A stretch of DNA of 64,000 nt from Trogon surrucura (taxonomy: Eukaryota; Chordata; Aves; Trogoniformes; Trogonidae): positions 2,673,501 to 2,737,500 of the forward strand of contig CM036629.1 in the NCBI GenBank assembly GCA_020746105.1. Direction: 5' to 3'. The notes beneath the pieces were generated by a model, which was not told the DNA's origin, made no database searches, and was given only the letters and a program-made list of their open reading frames with translations. Positions 48,451 to 59,363 of the stretch are shown piece after piece. How positions within the stretch are numbered: position 1 is the first letter of the stretch; every line of letters starts with the position of its first letter. The position numbers were made by a program, and so were the translations under genes.

Positions 48451-49013
48451 ATCCTGCCGTCATCCCCGTGGGTCCTGCTGGTGTCCCCGTGGGTCCTGCT
48501 GGTGTCCCTGTAGGTCCTGCCATCATCTCCATGGGTCCTGCTGGTGTCCCTGTGGGTCCTGCCGTCATCTCCATGGGTCCTGCTGGTGTCCCTGTGGTCC
48601 TGCTGGTGTTCCTGTGGGTCCTGCCGTCATCTCCATGGGTCCTGCTGGTGTCCCTGTGGGTCCTGCTGTCATCTCCATAGGTCCTGCTGGTGTCCCCGTG
48701 GGTCCTGTTGGTGTCCCCATGGGTCCTCCTGGTGGCCCTGTGGTCCTGCTGGTGTCCCTGTAGGTCCTGCCATCATCTCCATGGGTCCTGCCATCATCCC
48801 CATGGGTCCTACTGGTGTCCCTGTGGGTCCTGCCGTCATCTCCATGGGTCCTGCTGGTGTCCCCATGGGTCCTACTGGTGTCCCTGTGGTCCTGCCGGTG
48901 TCCCCATGGGTCCTGCCGGTGTCCCCATGGGTCCTGCCATCATCGCTATGGGTCCTGCTGTCGTCCCCATGGGTCCTACTGTCGTCCCCATGGGTCCTGC
49001 CGGTGTCCCCATG
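48451..49013 (+). repeat. 21-bp minisatellite with two alternating unit types, about 27 copies
   Basis: All units begin GTCCTGCY. Type A continues GGTGTCCC plus C/T and ends GTGG/ATGG; type B continues ATCATCTCCATGG. A and B units alternate in recurring groups, giving a higher-order pattern. Most copies are 21 bases, so a seven-residue collagen-like peptide (Gly-Pro-Ala-Gly-Val-Pro-Val) is read, but three 20-base copies shift the frame. That argues against coding. Confidence 0.9.
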
Positions 49014-49334
49014 ACCCAGCAAGGTCCTGCTGCTAATTAATACTAATTTTTTGAGAGGCTCTAGGGGCTGGAGGGAATTGCCAATGGGAGGTGCCGAGCG
49101 TGCCGGGGATCACCGGCTCCGTGCGGAGGCGAGCACATGGGCCCGTGCATTTTTTATAAGGGTGCACCCAGGGTTATTTTTATTTCTTTCTATTTCCTCC
49201 CCCTCCTCCTCTCGCCGTAAAAGTCCCGGTTGATAAAGAATTAGTGCCAGGTCGTTAGTCCTGGTTTTTACGAGATAAACCCGGGCGCAAGGTGCTGTCG
49301 TGTAAACGCTGGGGCCAGGGGAACGCGGAGATGG

Positions 49335-49510
49335 GGAGCGCGGAGTTGCTGCCATGAATTATTCAGCAGCGCCTGATTTCACATTATTCTCACTGATACT
49401 TTTACAACCTGTCAGTAAATAAAAAGATTCTACATTATTTATAGAAATGGACCCGAATTGGTTAGGAGAATTTACTGTTGCTATTATTAGGGGCTGCTCA
49501 GCACTGCGTT
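49335..49510. promoter_or_regulatory. AT-rich candidate conserved enhancer
   Basis: Contains CATGAATTATTCAGCAG, TTTCACATTATTCTC, GTAAATAAAAAG, CATTATTTATAG and GCTATTATTAGG within 175 bases. Lies between two minisatellites, yet is itself unique sequence with low CpG. Confidence 0.45.
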
Positions 49511-49722
49511 AATGAGAGACGGGTGATGGCAAATGCTGCGTCCTGCCGGCTTGGTGTCCTCCGTGCCCTCCCGGGCTGTCACCTCGCTCCTCAAGGGTGA
49601 CCGTGTCCCCTTGGATGTCATCACTGGTGGCTTCTTCAACTGTGGTCCATTCGTGCATCCCCAGCCGCAGGCTGGACACGGAGGGATGAGGGTCTCCCTG
49701 GCTTTGGGCTGCTTGGAGTGAG

Positions 49723-50342
49723 GATGTCTCTCTCCCAGGGATGGCTCCTTCCCTGGGACACCTCCCCACGGATGACATCTACCCAGGGATATCTCCTTGC
49801 TGGAGGTTTCTCCTTCCTGGGGATGGCATCTTCCAGGGGATGTCTCCTTCCTGAGAACATCACCTTCCCAAAGACGTCTGTTTGTTGGGGACATCTTCCT
49901 GGAAACATCTCCTTCCCGTGGACCGCATTTTTCTGGGGACATCTCCTTCCCGGGACATCTCCTTCCCAGGGATGTCTCCTTCTCAGAGATATCTCCTTCC
50001 CAAAGACCTCTGTTTCAGCGGACATCCTGTGGACTGCGTCTTCCCGGAGATGTCTCCTTCCTGAGCACATCTACTCCCCAGGGACCACGTATTCGTGGGA
50101 CATCTTCATCCCGGGGCTGTCTCCTTCCAGGGGATATCTCCTTCCCGAAGACCTGTGCTTCTTGGGGACATCTCCTTCCTGAGGACCACATCTTCCTCGG
50201 GATATCTCCTTCCCAGGGACAGCTGCTTCCTGGGGGCATCTTCCTGGGAACATCTCCTTTCCAGGGACCACGTCTTCCCAGGGACGTCTTCCCAGGGACA
50301 TCTTCCCAAGGATATCTCCTTACTGGTGACATCTTCCCAGGT
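49723..50342 (+). repeat. 17-bp minisatellite, about 37 copies
   Basis: Core unit is approximately ACATCTCCTTCCCAGGG. Some copies are shortened to 11-14 bases or extended to 18. Divergence is high, so the array is old or maintained loosely. Frames through it give Ser/Pro/Gly/Arg-rich peptides with no domain; not coding. Confidence 0.9.
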
Positions 50343-50814
50343 GCCAGCCCTAGGACACACGTCTGTTGGGGGAGGATGCTTTCTGGACACGCTGCAGTTA
50401 GCCTTTCGACCCACTCCTAGTGAAATGACCCCCACCACGCTCTTGCCCTCCTGGCAAAAGCAGGGGGACTCCGTTTGCAGCCTGTCCCTCAGCATTTATG
50501 TGTCGCAGTCCCACCCAGGCACCCAGCAGCCCCCTCCCCGATGCCATCTGAGCTTCCCGATGTGACAGCTCCGGGGAGGTGGAAAACCCTCACGCGGGGT
50601 TGGAAAGCCCTGGAGAGGTGTTTGCAGGGCAGGGAGGGGAGGAGTGCTCGATTGCGGGTAAACCGAGGCACGGCGGTGACGTTCCAGACGGACAAACGGG
50701 TGGAAAACCCGAGAGCGTAATGGTTTTGTCTGCGGTGTCCTAAGGTGGCTGCTCCCAGCCTGCCGGTGACAGGTTTATTGGCAGGCAGGCCGGGCTGGAA
50801 GGATTGTCGGCTAT

Positions 50815-51250
50815 TTACAGTGCTGGGGCCGTGACTTTGCGAGCAGACAGTTAACATAAATTCACATGATGGATCAGTTATCACTTCATTGAACTTGTGG
50901 CGGATCCATTGAAGGCTGTGCAGTAACATACTGTTTCCTGGCTCTGCGCAGCGCTGGGATACATTAAATACACTTTATTTATAGCTTACCATTGCTGCAC
51001 TGTGGGCAGGAGAATGCAGCTTTTGCAACTATCATCTAATTTTATGATGAGCATTAAAGCAAGGCCTATAATTTGCACCTTTTTATTCATTAGACACTGG
51101 TGCAGCCATAAGTCAAGAATGCCCAGGGATTTAGATGCAGATCCAGAAGATAAACTATTGACAAGCCAGATGTATTTTTACATTAGTGTGCCTTTACAAT
51201 AGTTTATGTTGAGAGTGGAATATAAATTGCATTATTAAATACGAACCACT
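50815..51250. promoter_or_regulatory. strongest candidate conserved non-coding element
   Basis: About 430 bases of AT-rich, almost CpG-free unique sequence in GC-rich DNA. Visible motifs include GTTAACATAAATTCACATG, GATACATTAAATACACTTT, ATCATCTAATTTTATGATGA, TTCATTAGACAC and AAATTGCATTATTAAATACG. The only open frame of note (51002-51202) is short and ends without a splice site. The sharp composition change and density of homeodomain-type sites fit an ultraconserved-style developmental enhancer. Confidence 0.5.
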
Positions 51251-51529
51251 CTTGTAACCGCTGCTTCTGCGCAGGCAGGGTGGGATTCGGAGCCGCAGAG
51301 CAAGGAGGCTTTGCCTAATGGCTCGGGGTTGGGTGGGTGGGTGGGGAATCTGACTTTTTGGCTTTATTTTAGCCCTGGATATGCTGACACGGTGGCGCGG
51401 GGGTTCTGTCCCAGGGCTGTCCCTGAGAGGAGGCGGTGGCCCCGCGGGATGTCGCCCTACGGAGCAAAGCCATCGTAGACACGTGCCCCCGCCGGAGACC
51501 TCGGCTCGGCCGCTCCACCCGGCCAGCAG

Positions 51530-51870
51530 CGAGTTAAATCCTTTTGTTTCCGAGGCAATACAGTTTATATTATGAGCATGAATAAAAGATGGTTGTGCTA
51601 GGGGTAGCTGTCAGGATCTTTGCCGCCTATAAAGGCTTCTACTGTAGCTTGACAGTAAAAGACTGTGTTTGGGGACTGATGTGGTTTCTCAAAGGAGCTA
51701 AATAAATAAGGGACGCTTATTTTTACACCAGTAAAGGCTGCTGGAAATTTAAAGCCCTGTTTATCTCGCTGAAATCGCGGTGTTTATTGTTACCTCATGT
51801 AGGGGGAATTTGCATGTTCGCTAATAATTAACTGAACCCAGCGCTTCTCCCTGCTGTACGTGCAGCGGCC
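51530..51870. promoter_or_regulatory. candidate conserved enhancer with octamer and TGACAG sites
   Basis: AT-rich block with an ATTTGCAT POU octamer at 51808-51815, CTTGACAGTAAAAG and GCTGTCAGG (TGACAG PBX/MEIS-type in both orientations), CTAAATAAATAAGGG and GCTAATAATTAACTG. No open exon. Confidence 0.45.
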
Positions 51871-52069
51871 CCGGCCGTTATCTGGTGCGGGGGGAGGAAA
51901 CGCCTGCAAATCAAATGCAAATATTGACCATGCCTGGGCCGGGCGCTCTGCGGTGGCCGGGTGCTCCCCGGTACCCTGTCCCACAGCTGCTTCGGGGGGG
52001 CGAGAGGGCAGGATGGAGGGGCTGGGTGCTTGTGTGCAGCGCAAGAGGGCCAATGGGAGCCGTCCTCTT

Positions 52070-52597
52070 TGTCACCCTGTCCCCGTTGCCACCCTGTGCC
52101 CATTGCAACCCTGCCGAAACCCATCTCCTTTGCCACCCCATCCGTGTTGCCAACCTGTCCTTATTTCCACCCGGTTGTCACCCCATCCCTATGGCCACCC
52201 GGTCCCCATGGCCATCCTGTCCCCATGTTCACCATGTCCCCATGTTCACCATATCCCCATGGCCACCCCATCCCCATGGTATCCCCAACCTCATGGCCAC
52301 CCTGTCCCCATGGTCAGCCTGTTCTTATTTCCGCCCTGATTCCATGACCACCTCCTGTCCCCATTGCCACCTCCTGTCCCCATTGCCACCCTGTCCCCAT
52401 TTCCACCCTGTTGCCACCTCATCCTTGTTTCTACCCCATCCCCATCACTACCACATTCCAGTTGCCATCTCATCCCCGTCGTCACCGTATCCGTATATCC
52501 ACCCTGTCCCCATGGCCACCCCATCCTCATTTCCACCCTGTCCCCATGGCCAGCCCATCCTTATTTCCACCCCGTCCCCGTTGCCACCCCGTTGTGC
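52070..52597 (+). repeat. 17-bp minisatellite, about 31 copies
   Basis: Unit near CCACCCTGTCCCCATGG with variants (ATCC, TTATT, GTTG at the end). Pyrimidine-rich on the plus strand. Adjacent copies keep a 17-base period over several units. Distinct in sequence from the 17-bp array at 49723-50342. Confidence 0.9.
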
Positions 52598-53789
52598 CGG
52601 GTGCTAACAGGCGTCCCATCCCGGTTGCAGGTCCCTGCGCCACCAGATGCTGCCGCTCCGTGTCACACCATCATGTCTCTAGTGGAGTGTAACGGGGGAG
52701 AGCAGTCGGTGCCTTTGTTTCTCCTGCTCTCCGCACAGCTGTCACTTCCAGTGATCAGTAGAAAAATCATCACCCCACCGGATCATACATATGGAACGGT
52801 GTCTGTGCGGAATATTTATTGCAACATGTGTCGCGGACACGCTGGTCACAAGCCCCCGGCTTGGCTCACGTTGCGCTGGCCCTAGAAAGATGCTCTGGTG
52901 CCCCGGGCTCTGCCTGCCATGTGTCCTCGTGGCGGTGTCACTGTGGTGGTGTCACCTCGGTGGTGTCCCTGTCGAGGCCGGGGGACTCGAGGCTAATTGC
53001 GTTTGGTGGCCTCGGGCTGCGCGGCATCCTCTGCCTCATGGGAGAGCGGGAAAGCCCTCCCTCTCCCATCCTGTCCCCAACCTTGTGCCCAAAGGATGTC
53101 CCCTGAGACGTCCCCTGAGATGTGGAGGGTGTGCAGAGCCCCAGCTGGTGAAGCTGAAGGCCCCTTCCTTGGGGACCAGAACCCCAGGGGCTGCCCCTTG
53201 CTGGGGTCACCTCTGGGGTGGCCTTTGCGGTCCCCAAGGGCGGGAGGCGAAGGCGCTTGGGAGTTTGGCCCCGTCGGTGTCTCTGGGAGCTCTCTCCTGT
53301 CTCCGAAGCTGTCAGCTCGGCACCTTTTCATGCGTGATGGGTAAACAGCACGGCGCGCCCGCCGGGAAAGGCTGTTGGATCCACGCTGGTGCTAAAGCGA
53401 CGTCTGGCAGGGACGGGGAACGTGCCGTCGTCTGCGCGAGGCACAGCGGACGTGACGCCCCAATGGGGGGCTCCTTGCGGCTTTCCCCGTGGAAAAGAGA
53501 GGCTGAGCCACCCTGGTGCTGAGCACTGGGCAAAACCGCGCTGGATAGGATCCATGGTATTCCACACAGGCATGGGTGAGGGCACAGCAGCCCCAGTAAG
53601 GACCATCACCAAAAACCAGTCCTCATGTCCTCATCCCATCCGCCGGTAGCTGGCGGGGATGCGGAGCCCCCCGTGCCCCCTCAACAGATGCCGGCGGGCG
53701 GTGGGGGGTCACCGGGTCCCCTCAGCACATGGCAGGGGGAAGGTGTTGCCGGCGCCTTTTGGCACCCGCCGCCACACGAGCGCGCTCCT

Positions 53790-53945
53790 CTGACAGCTTT
53801 ATCAAGCCTCCAGACTTCCCAATTCCATTGTTCCTGACATCTGTTTCGGTAAGTGATTAATTGCAATTAGTGAACGGTTTGAAAGCCCGTGGAAGAATAT
53901 TCAGCAGAAAACTCGTCAAGATTAATGAGTGGTGGCAGTTGTCAG
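53790..53945. promoter_or_regulatory. candidate conserved enhancer
   Basis: Contains GCTTTATCAAGCC, CCCAATTCCATTGTTCC (SOX-type ATTGTT), GTGATTAATTGCAATTAGTG and AAGATTAATGAG. A TTCG|GTAAGT string within it resembles a donor but sits inside the AT-rich element, with no upstream frame of note. Confidence 0.4.
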
Positions 53946-54059
53946 AAGGGCTGCTGCCTCGCCGGGATGCGGCGGCGGGGAGGTGCGGGAGGCTGGGCGA
54001 GCCGGGTGCCCCCCTCCCTGCGTGTCATTGTGTCCCCCCCCCCCACCCTCCTGGAGAAC

Positions 54060-54185
54060 AACACGGGCTGATTTTTCATCCGAATGCATGAATTATCCGC
54101 TAATGCGCTATTAATAAAGCGCCGCGGAGTTTCACCGAGATTAGGTCCTAAATCATGCAGAATGAATTTTAATCAGTCCGAAAGA
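54060..54185. promoter_or_regulatory. candidate conserved enhancer
   Basis: Contains GAATGCATGAATTATCCG, CTAATGCGCTATTAATAAAG and GAATGAATTTTAATCAG. AT-rich and sharply bounded by a C10 tract on the left and GC-rich sequence on the right. Confidence 0.4.
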
Positions 54186-55398
54186 CACCGGTGCTAGCCA
54201 CTCCCGGGGACCTGTGGGAATCCAGGCTGGATCTGGCTGGGATCTGCTGCCAGGGAGGCAACAGCCCGAGCACCTTTGCCCCTGCACCGCGTGCACGTGT
54301 TGGCAGGGCCAGGCTACCTTTGTGCCGCGCTTTGCAGGGCATGAGCTCCACAGGCTTGATGTTGGGCACAGCAGATTTTCCAAATCCTACCTCCTGTGCC
54401 GGCAGCTGCGGTGCTGGGGTGCCAGGAGGAACCAGGGATCCTCTGCCCCGTACCCGAATTCTTAGCAGAGCCCCGTTTTTGGTGGGTGGGGTGTCAGTCC
54501 TGCAGTGAGTTTCCCAGGTCTCTGCAGTGCACCCAGCTCGGTGTGAGGGTCCACCCTGAGCTTCTGGGGGACTCGAGGTGATGCTGAGCCCAGGGTGGGG
54601 GGTTGAGACACCCACAGCCCCGGGGGCGGGGTGGGGAGGGAGGGTGTGACATCTGCTCCTGCAAATTGTTCTCCACGCTGAGGTCAGGGTGGTTTGACAG
54701 CCCCGAGTCCTGCGAGCAGATGGTTCCGGCACTGGGCTCTGCCGTCCCGCACCCATGAAATTCCCCATTAACAGGCTGTGACCCGAGGGTGCTGTGAGGG
54801 GGTGGGGGAAGAAGAAGCATCCTTTACCCTCCTTGCTTTGCCATGAGCATGTGTCCCTGCAGAGCAGCAGGGACAGGTCCCCCCCACCATACGCAGTCTC
54901 GCTAATCTGGGGGGTCTGCAGAGCAGACGGGCATCATCACTTGGATGCTGGTGGTAGAGGGAGTCCCCCATCCTCACGCCCGTCCCCGTCGCCGCCTGCC
55001 AGCCTGTCCCCGTCGCTTTGATTTATTGCTCTTTTGGTGGAGGGCAGAGGGGTGGCAGGGGTCAGCAGGGGCTGGCAGGAGTCGGGAGGTCCCGCCGTCG
55101 GCCGCTCTTTGTTGGTGTCCGGCACAATGACCCCGGCGCAGGCTGTTTGCTCGGCGTGGCGGGTAATTACTGTACCGGGGGGGAGAGGATGGAGGGGGTC
55201 AGGGCCTCGCCGAGGCCGCCGTGACCCGTCACTGGCGAAACCCCCGCGTGGCAGCGGCTTGTCCTTCCCCTGGCACCATCTGCTCGGAGGCGGCCGCTGC
55301 GAGCGGCGGGGCTGTGGCTCCGGCACTCAGACGGACGGACAGATGGTGGTGGGTTTGAAGAGGTAGAGTGTGTACTCTGTTCTGGAGAGCTTCGATTG

Positions 55399-55425
55399 AA
55401 AAAAAAAAAAAAAAAAAAAAAAAAA
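55399..55425 (+). repeat. A27 homopolymer
   Basis: A run of 27 A, followed by GAGAG and more A. It could be the tail of an unrecognised retroposed sequence, but no source or target-site duplication was identified. Confidence 0.9.
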
Positions 55426-56662
55426 GAGAGAAAAAAAGACGAGGAGAGGGAGGGGACGTCCTCCTGTCCCCCCTCCCTGCGCCTCCCACCGTGCTGCACT
55501 TTGTAGTGGGGAGCTGGGGATTGTCACCATGCCAGGGACCAGGACTGAGGATGCTGGCGCTTGTGACATGCTGGCGTTGAAATGCCAGGCAACTCAGGTG
55601 GCTCCTGGGAGGTCACCGCCTACCCCGAGCAACCTCAGGGGGACGTGGGGGTCCCTGCATCGCGGTGCCAAGGACGCCCTTATCCCCCGTCGCATCTCTC
55701 CTGGGGTCCGGCGCGCTGCCTGCCGGCGCGGCACGTACCTCCTTGCAAACGGTGCCAGCTGCGCTGGGGCTGACGCAAGCGGCGTTCCTGGGCAAGCCCG
55801 GCCGCTTCCCAACCGGCTGGGGCGGCCAGACCGGGATAGCGGGACGACGAGGGGGGGGCAAAGGGTGAGGCGCGGGCGTGAGGTCCCTGCAGCGGTGCTG
55901 CGGACGCCGGGCGCAGGCAGGGCGACGCGGAGCTCGGCGGCTCCCTGGGGCTCTTCCCGACCCGCCGGACCCGCTCGGGGAGCGGTGGCGTGGGTTGTCG
56001 GTTTTGGCTCCCGGTATAAAGAAGGTGGGGCTGGTCACCCCCGCCGCCCCACAGACGCCTTTTGCAGCGGCTTCTGCCCTCGGCGTCCCGGCATCGCCTC
56101 TCGACACCCGTGCAACGGTGCCTTCCCGACGCCCGCGGCCAGGGCATCGTGCCTGGCTCCGTCTCGGGCGTCGTGCCGGCGGCAAAGGGCTTCGCCAGGA
56201 GCAGGTGGGACTCTGGGGGATGCATGGATGCGACCGTCCCGTTTTGGGGGCTCGCCAAGGATGGATTCCCAGGGGTCTGTGGCAGCCTGAGCACCCTCGC
56301 CCGCCCCTGCTCGCGGCCGTTGCAATCCTGGCCTTTTTAATTACTGCCTGCGCCAGGCCTGGCCCCGCGTTACACTTCATTACGCGATTGCGATCGGGGC
56401 CGCTCCTCCCTCCCGTCCGACTCGGGCTGGATAATTAGGTGTGTTTTCTCCCGCGTGCAGACAGACACTTAATGCAGCTTTAATCACCTGCTCCGGCGGC
56501 ACCCACCCACCGCCCCGCACCGCTGCGCCGCTGCCCAGAAACCGCCCGGCTGCCGTAATTACAGGCTGCGGATACCCTCTGCTAACGCCCTCCGCAAACA
56601 ACCCCGGTGTTCGACGCTCCCCGTGCAGACGCCCGGCGCTCACAACCCCATGAGGATGCCTG

Positions 56663-56733
56663 GGTGCAAAAACCCGGTGCAAAAAAAAACCAAAACGCCT
56701 GGTGAACGTACGCGGTGCAAAAACCCGGTGCAA
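56663..56733 (+). repeat. 20-bp direct repeat pair
   Basis: GGTGCAAAAACCCGGTGCAA occurs at 56663-56682 and again at 56714-56733. Each copy itself contains GGTGCAA twice. A local duplication. Confidence 0.9.
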
Positions 56734-57880
56734 CCGCCAGCCGGGCTGGGCCGTGGCCTGTGAGGGGTCCCGGTGGGCGCTGGCAGGCGGTGCTGCCCGG
56801 CTCGCCGGCCCCGGCGTCTCCTCGCAGGTGTAAGCACAGACTCTGCGGCGCTCGAGCTTCTGTGCGGCGGGCGCGTGCCAGCACACTGCTGTGCCTTGCG
56901 AAGGTAGCAGCCATCTGCACTGTGATAAAAAGCCCTGAGGATGATAAATAGACAAGTAGCACTTTTATTGGATTGCCGTTTCGAAGCGAGCCACTTTGGG
57001 TTTGGCACGGCGCTAACGACAGACTCGCCGCACGCTGCGACCAGCCGCCCCGGCCGGGGGGAAAGGGGCTGCCCCGCGGCAAAGCCAGCGCCCGACCGGG
57101 CTCCTCGGCTGCATCCCGGAGCGCTCCCGCCTTCCTCTTTCCCCTTTCTTCTTTAGGGTAACGTCTCTGGATGTTACCGAAGCGATTCGGGGTAGTTTGC
57201 GAGGGCATCGCTGGCGGCGGCGTGCTGGGAGGGGACACACACGCAAAGCCAGCTGGCGCGGCACGGGGCCGGCGCGCACGGCGGTGCCCCAGCTGCCGCG
57301 CTTGGCCTCGCCTTCACCTGCGCCGAGCAGCTTGTTTGTCAATAATGGAGCAGGGAAAATTGCAGCCGAAATGCCTCTCGGCTCTGCTTTGTGTCGCCTT
57401 AACGCGCCCACCCCGGAGGTGCCGGCGCAGAGGCGGAACAAAGGCCGCGGGGAGGGGAGGATGGGGTGTGTGATGGGGCTTGGGAGGCTCTGAGGGGGGC
57501 TTTGGTACCCCCTGCCCCTGGGCAAGCCCCCTGGTGCTGGGGTGAGGGGACAGAACTGGGCTCTGAACCCCGTGGTTGGCGCCGTCGCGCTTCCATGGCT
57601 TGGTTGTGCCGGTGCCGGGGACGTCAGCCCAGTGGGATCGACGCCAGAGGGACGTGGCATTTTGGGAACGGCTTTGGGTTGGTTTAGCGCTGCCCAAAAC
57701 TCACGGCCACTGCCAGCGGGGTTTAGCCGATGGAGGTTTTTTCGGCTGGGCAGAGAACTGAGGTGAACATCCCCTCCTCGCTGTTCCGGGACACCGCACC
57801 GGGAACGCCGCTGCGGCCTCAAGGCCGGGTTTTCCAGCAATTTCCCACGTGAGTCGTGGCTGTGCTCCCCATCCCACCTC

Positions 57881-57960
57881 GGCTCTGCCAGGGGGGTTGG
57901 ACTAGATGATCTTTCAACACCCCTTCCAACCCTTAGCGTTCTGTGATTTTGTGACTCTGT
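57881..57960 (+). mobile_element. CR1 LINE 3'-end fragment
   Basis: The order GGGGGTTGGACTAGATGATC, then CCCTTCCAACCC, then TTCTGTGATTTTGTGACTCTG matches the conserved 3' terminus of avian CR1 non-LTR retrotransposons, including their octamer-type ATTCTGTG tail. Only the last 80 bases are present, as is typical for 5'-truncated CR1 copies. It supports a bird origin for the window. No reverse-transcriptase coding part is seen. Confidence 0.9.
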
Positions 57961-59059
57961 CCCGCCAGAGCCCCGGCACTGCTGCCTTTCGGGGTGGCAG
58001 GTTGAGAATGTCACTTCAAGGGTGCTGCAGGACGGGCTGGGGACACTGGTTCAGGAGTGCTGCGAGACAGGACAGGTTGGGGACACCCTCTTAAGGAGCA
58101 GTCCCCATGGCAGGGGGTGACAAAGGGAGGCTGGGTCAGACTCGGGGTGCTGCGAGGGGCTGTCCCCACACCCCGCCAGCCCCCCAACCTGTGGGGCAGG
58201 GTTCGCGCACAGCTGCCTGCCCGGGCGTGCATCCCAGGAATTTGGCAGCGCGGGGAGGGGGGCCGGCTGCCTCCCCTGCCCTCTGACCCGCCGGGATGAT
58301 ACAAGCCCTCCTCTGTTTCTCCTCAGCCCGCCGGCGGGGTCAGGGGGACGCCTGGCGCTGGCTCCCTCGCCGCGATAAAACAGCTCGTCTGTCACGACAG
58401 AATAGATCCGTCAGGCTGCAGGCACGGCCCGCGCCGGGGGGGGGGGCACAGACACGTGTGTGGGTGCTGGGATGCCCCTGCGACCCTGCTCTGGCCACGC
58501 TGTGGCTCTCCGGGGTGCACGCAGGCGTCGTGAGTTGTGCAGGGCCTCAGCAGGGGGGTGACCAGGGCTGGGGACAGGGCTGGGGACAGCACCCAGGTGT
58601 CCCCGCTGATACCCCATGCCCGAGCCAACCCCTGCTCTGCTGCTGCCAGGAGATACGGCCGCGTGTCTTGGCTCTTCGCCGTGCCCTCGCTCTTCCTCGC
58701 CGTCCAAAAATACCTTTCCCAGCTCTTGCGGGGCAGGAATCCCTCCCCTCCTGACTTCAAGGGTCTTTTTTATCCTGTTCGTGATTATTTCTACCCGTTT
58801 ACGTGGCAGCTGGATGTCCGGGGGTGCCGCTGGATGCTGCACCACCTTGTACTGACACCACAGTGCAACCCTCCAGCCCTGACACGGCGCCTATTTGAGA
58901 AATAATAATAATAAAAAAAATTTTTTAAAAAAAAAGCGTCCCCAATTAGAAGCGGCGGTGCTGCAAAACCGGCGGCGAGGCACTTGAACTGTCACTGCGC
59001 AGCCTTAATTAGCAGCGGCGGGGCAGGGGTCAGCAGCAACTCAGCAGCCTTGACAAGGC
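57961..59059 (+). other. non-coding sequence with AT tract
   Basis: GC-rich sequence with a loose repeat of TGGGGACAC-containing phrases at 58020-58100 and an AATAATAATAATAAAA tract leading into T- and A-runs at about 58900-58935. No exon recognised. Confidence 0.5.
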
Positions 59060-59320
59060 TGCTATCAAGTGCAAGGAGGGAGGAGGAGGGAAGGGAGGGA
59101 AAAGCAAAGCTCCCCGAACTCGGGACCAGCCCTGGGCGACGGCGAGGGGGAGGACGAGAGCGCCGGAGCCACGCAGGCAGAGTTAAAAGGGAATAAAATG
59201 GTCGCTATCTCCCGCCGGCGGCTTGTCACCGCACGTCCCGCCGCGGGAGCCTGCGACCCATCCCCGGCTCCGCCGGCAGCCTGAGCGCCGGGACGGGGAG
59301 GGGGCTACGGGACCCCCGCC
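59060..59320 (+). promoter_or_regulatory. CpG island upstream of candidate alternative first exon
   Basis: CpG-dense DNA (GACGGCGAGGGGGAGGACG, CCCGCCGGCGGC, CCCGCCGCGGGAGCC) ends at an ATG in good Kozak context followed by a strong donor. Contains AAAATGGTCGC near 59195 (a YY1-like GCGACCATTTT on the minus strand), which is common in TATA-less promoters. Confidence 0.35.
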
Positions 59321-59363
59321 ATGCTGGAGATGAGGAGCTGGTCATCCTTGCTGCAGAGCCTCA
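59321..59363 (+). CDS. candidate alternative first coding exon
   Basis: ATG in a CCCGCCATGC context opens MLEMRSWSSLLQSL plus one base, ending at CTCA|GTAAGT, which matches positions +1 to +6 of the donor consensus. It sits at the 3' edge of a CpG island. Phase 1 at the donor equals that of 39728 and 41905. It may be an internal-promoter isoform start of the gene at 5553 or the first exon of another gene. Short length prevents family recognition. Confidence 0.35.

Larger units (their letters stand above)
52598..57880 (+). other. non-coding sequence
   Basis: Holds enhancer-like islands at 53790-53945, 54060-54185, 56330-56470 and 56940-57000, an A27 tract, and CpG-rich patches at 55660-56180 and 56480-57460. 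Frames on both strands are open through the CpG-rich parts but carry no recognised domain. No exon is supported. Confidence 0.5.

Noticed and set aside
48357-49040. Collagen-like Gly-Pro-Ala peptide on both strands
   Set aside because: Produced by the 21-bp minisatellite; 20-base units break the frame.
57013-58014. 333-codon open frame on the minus strand
   Set aside because: Passes through the CR1 fragment, which argues against coding, and has no recognisable domain.
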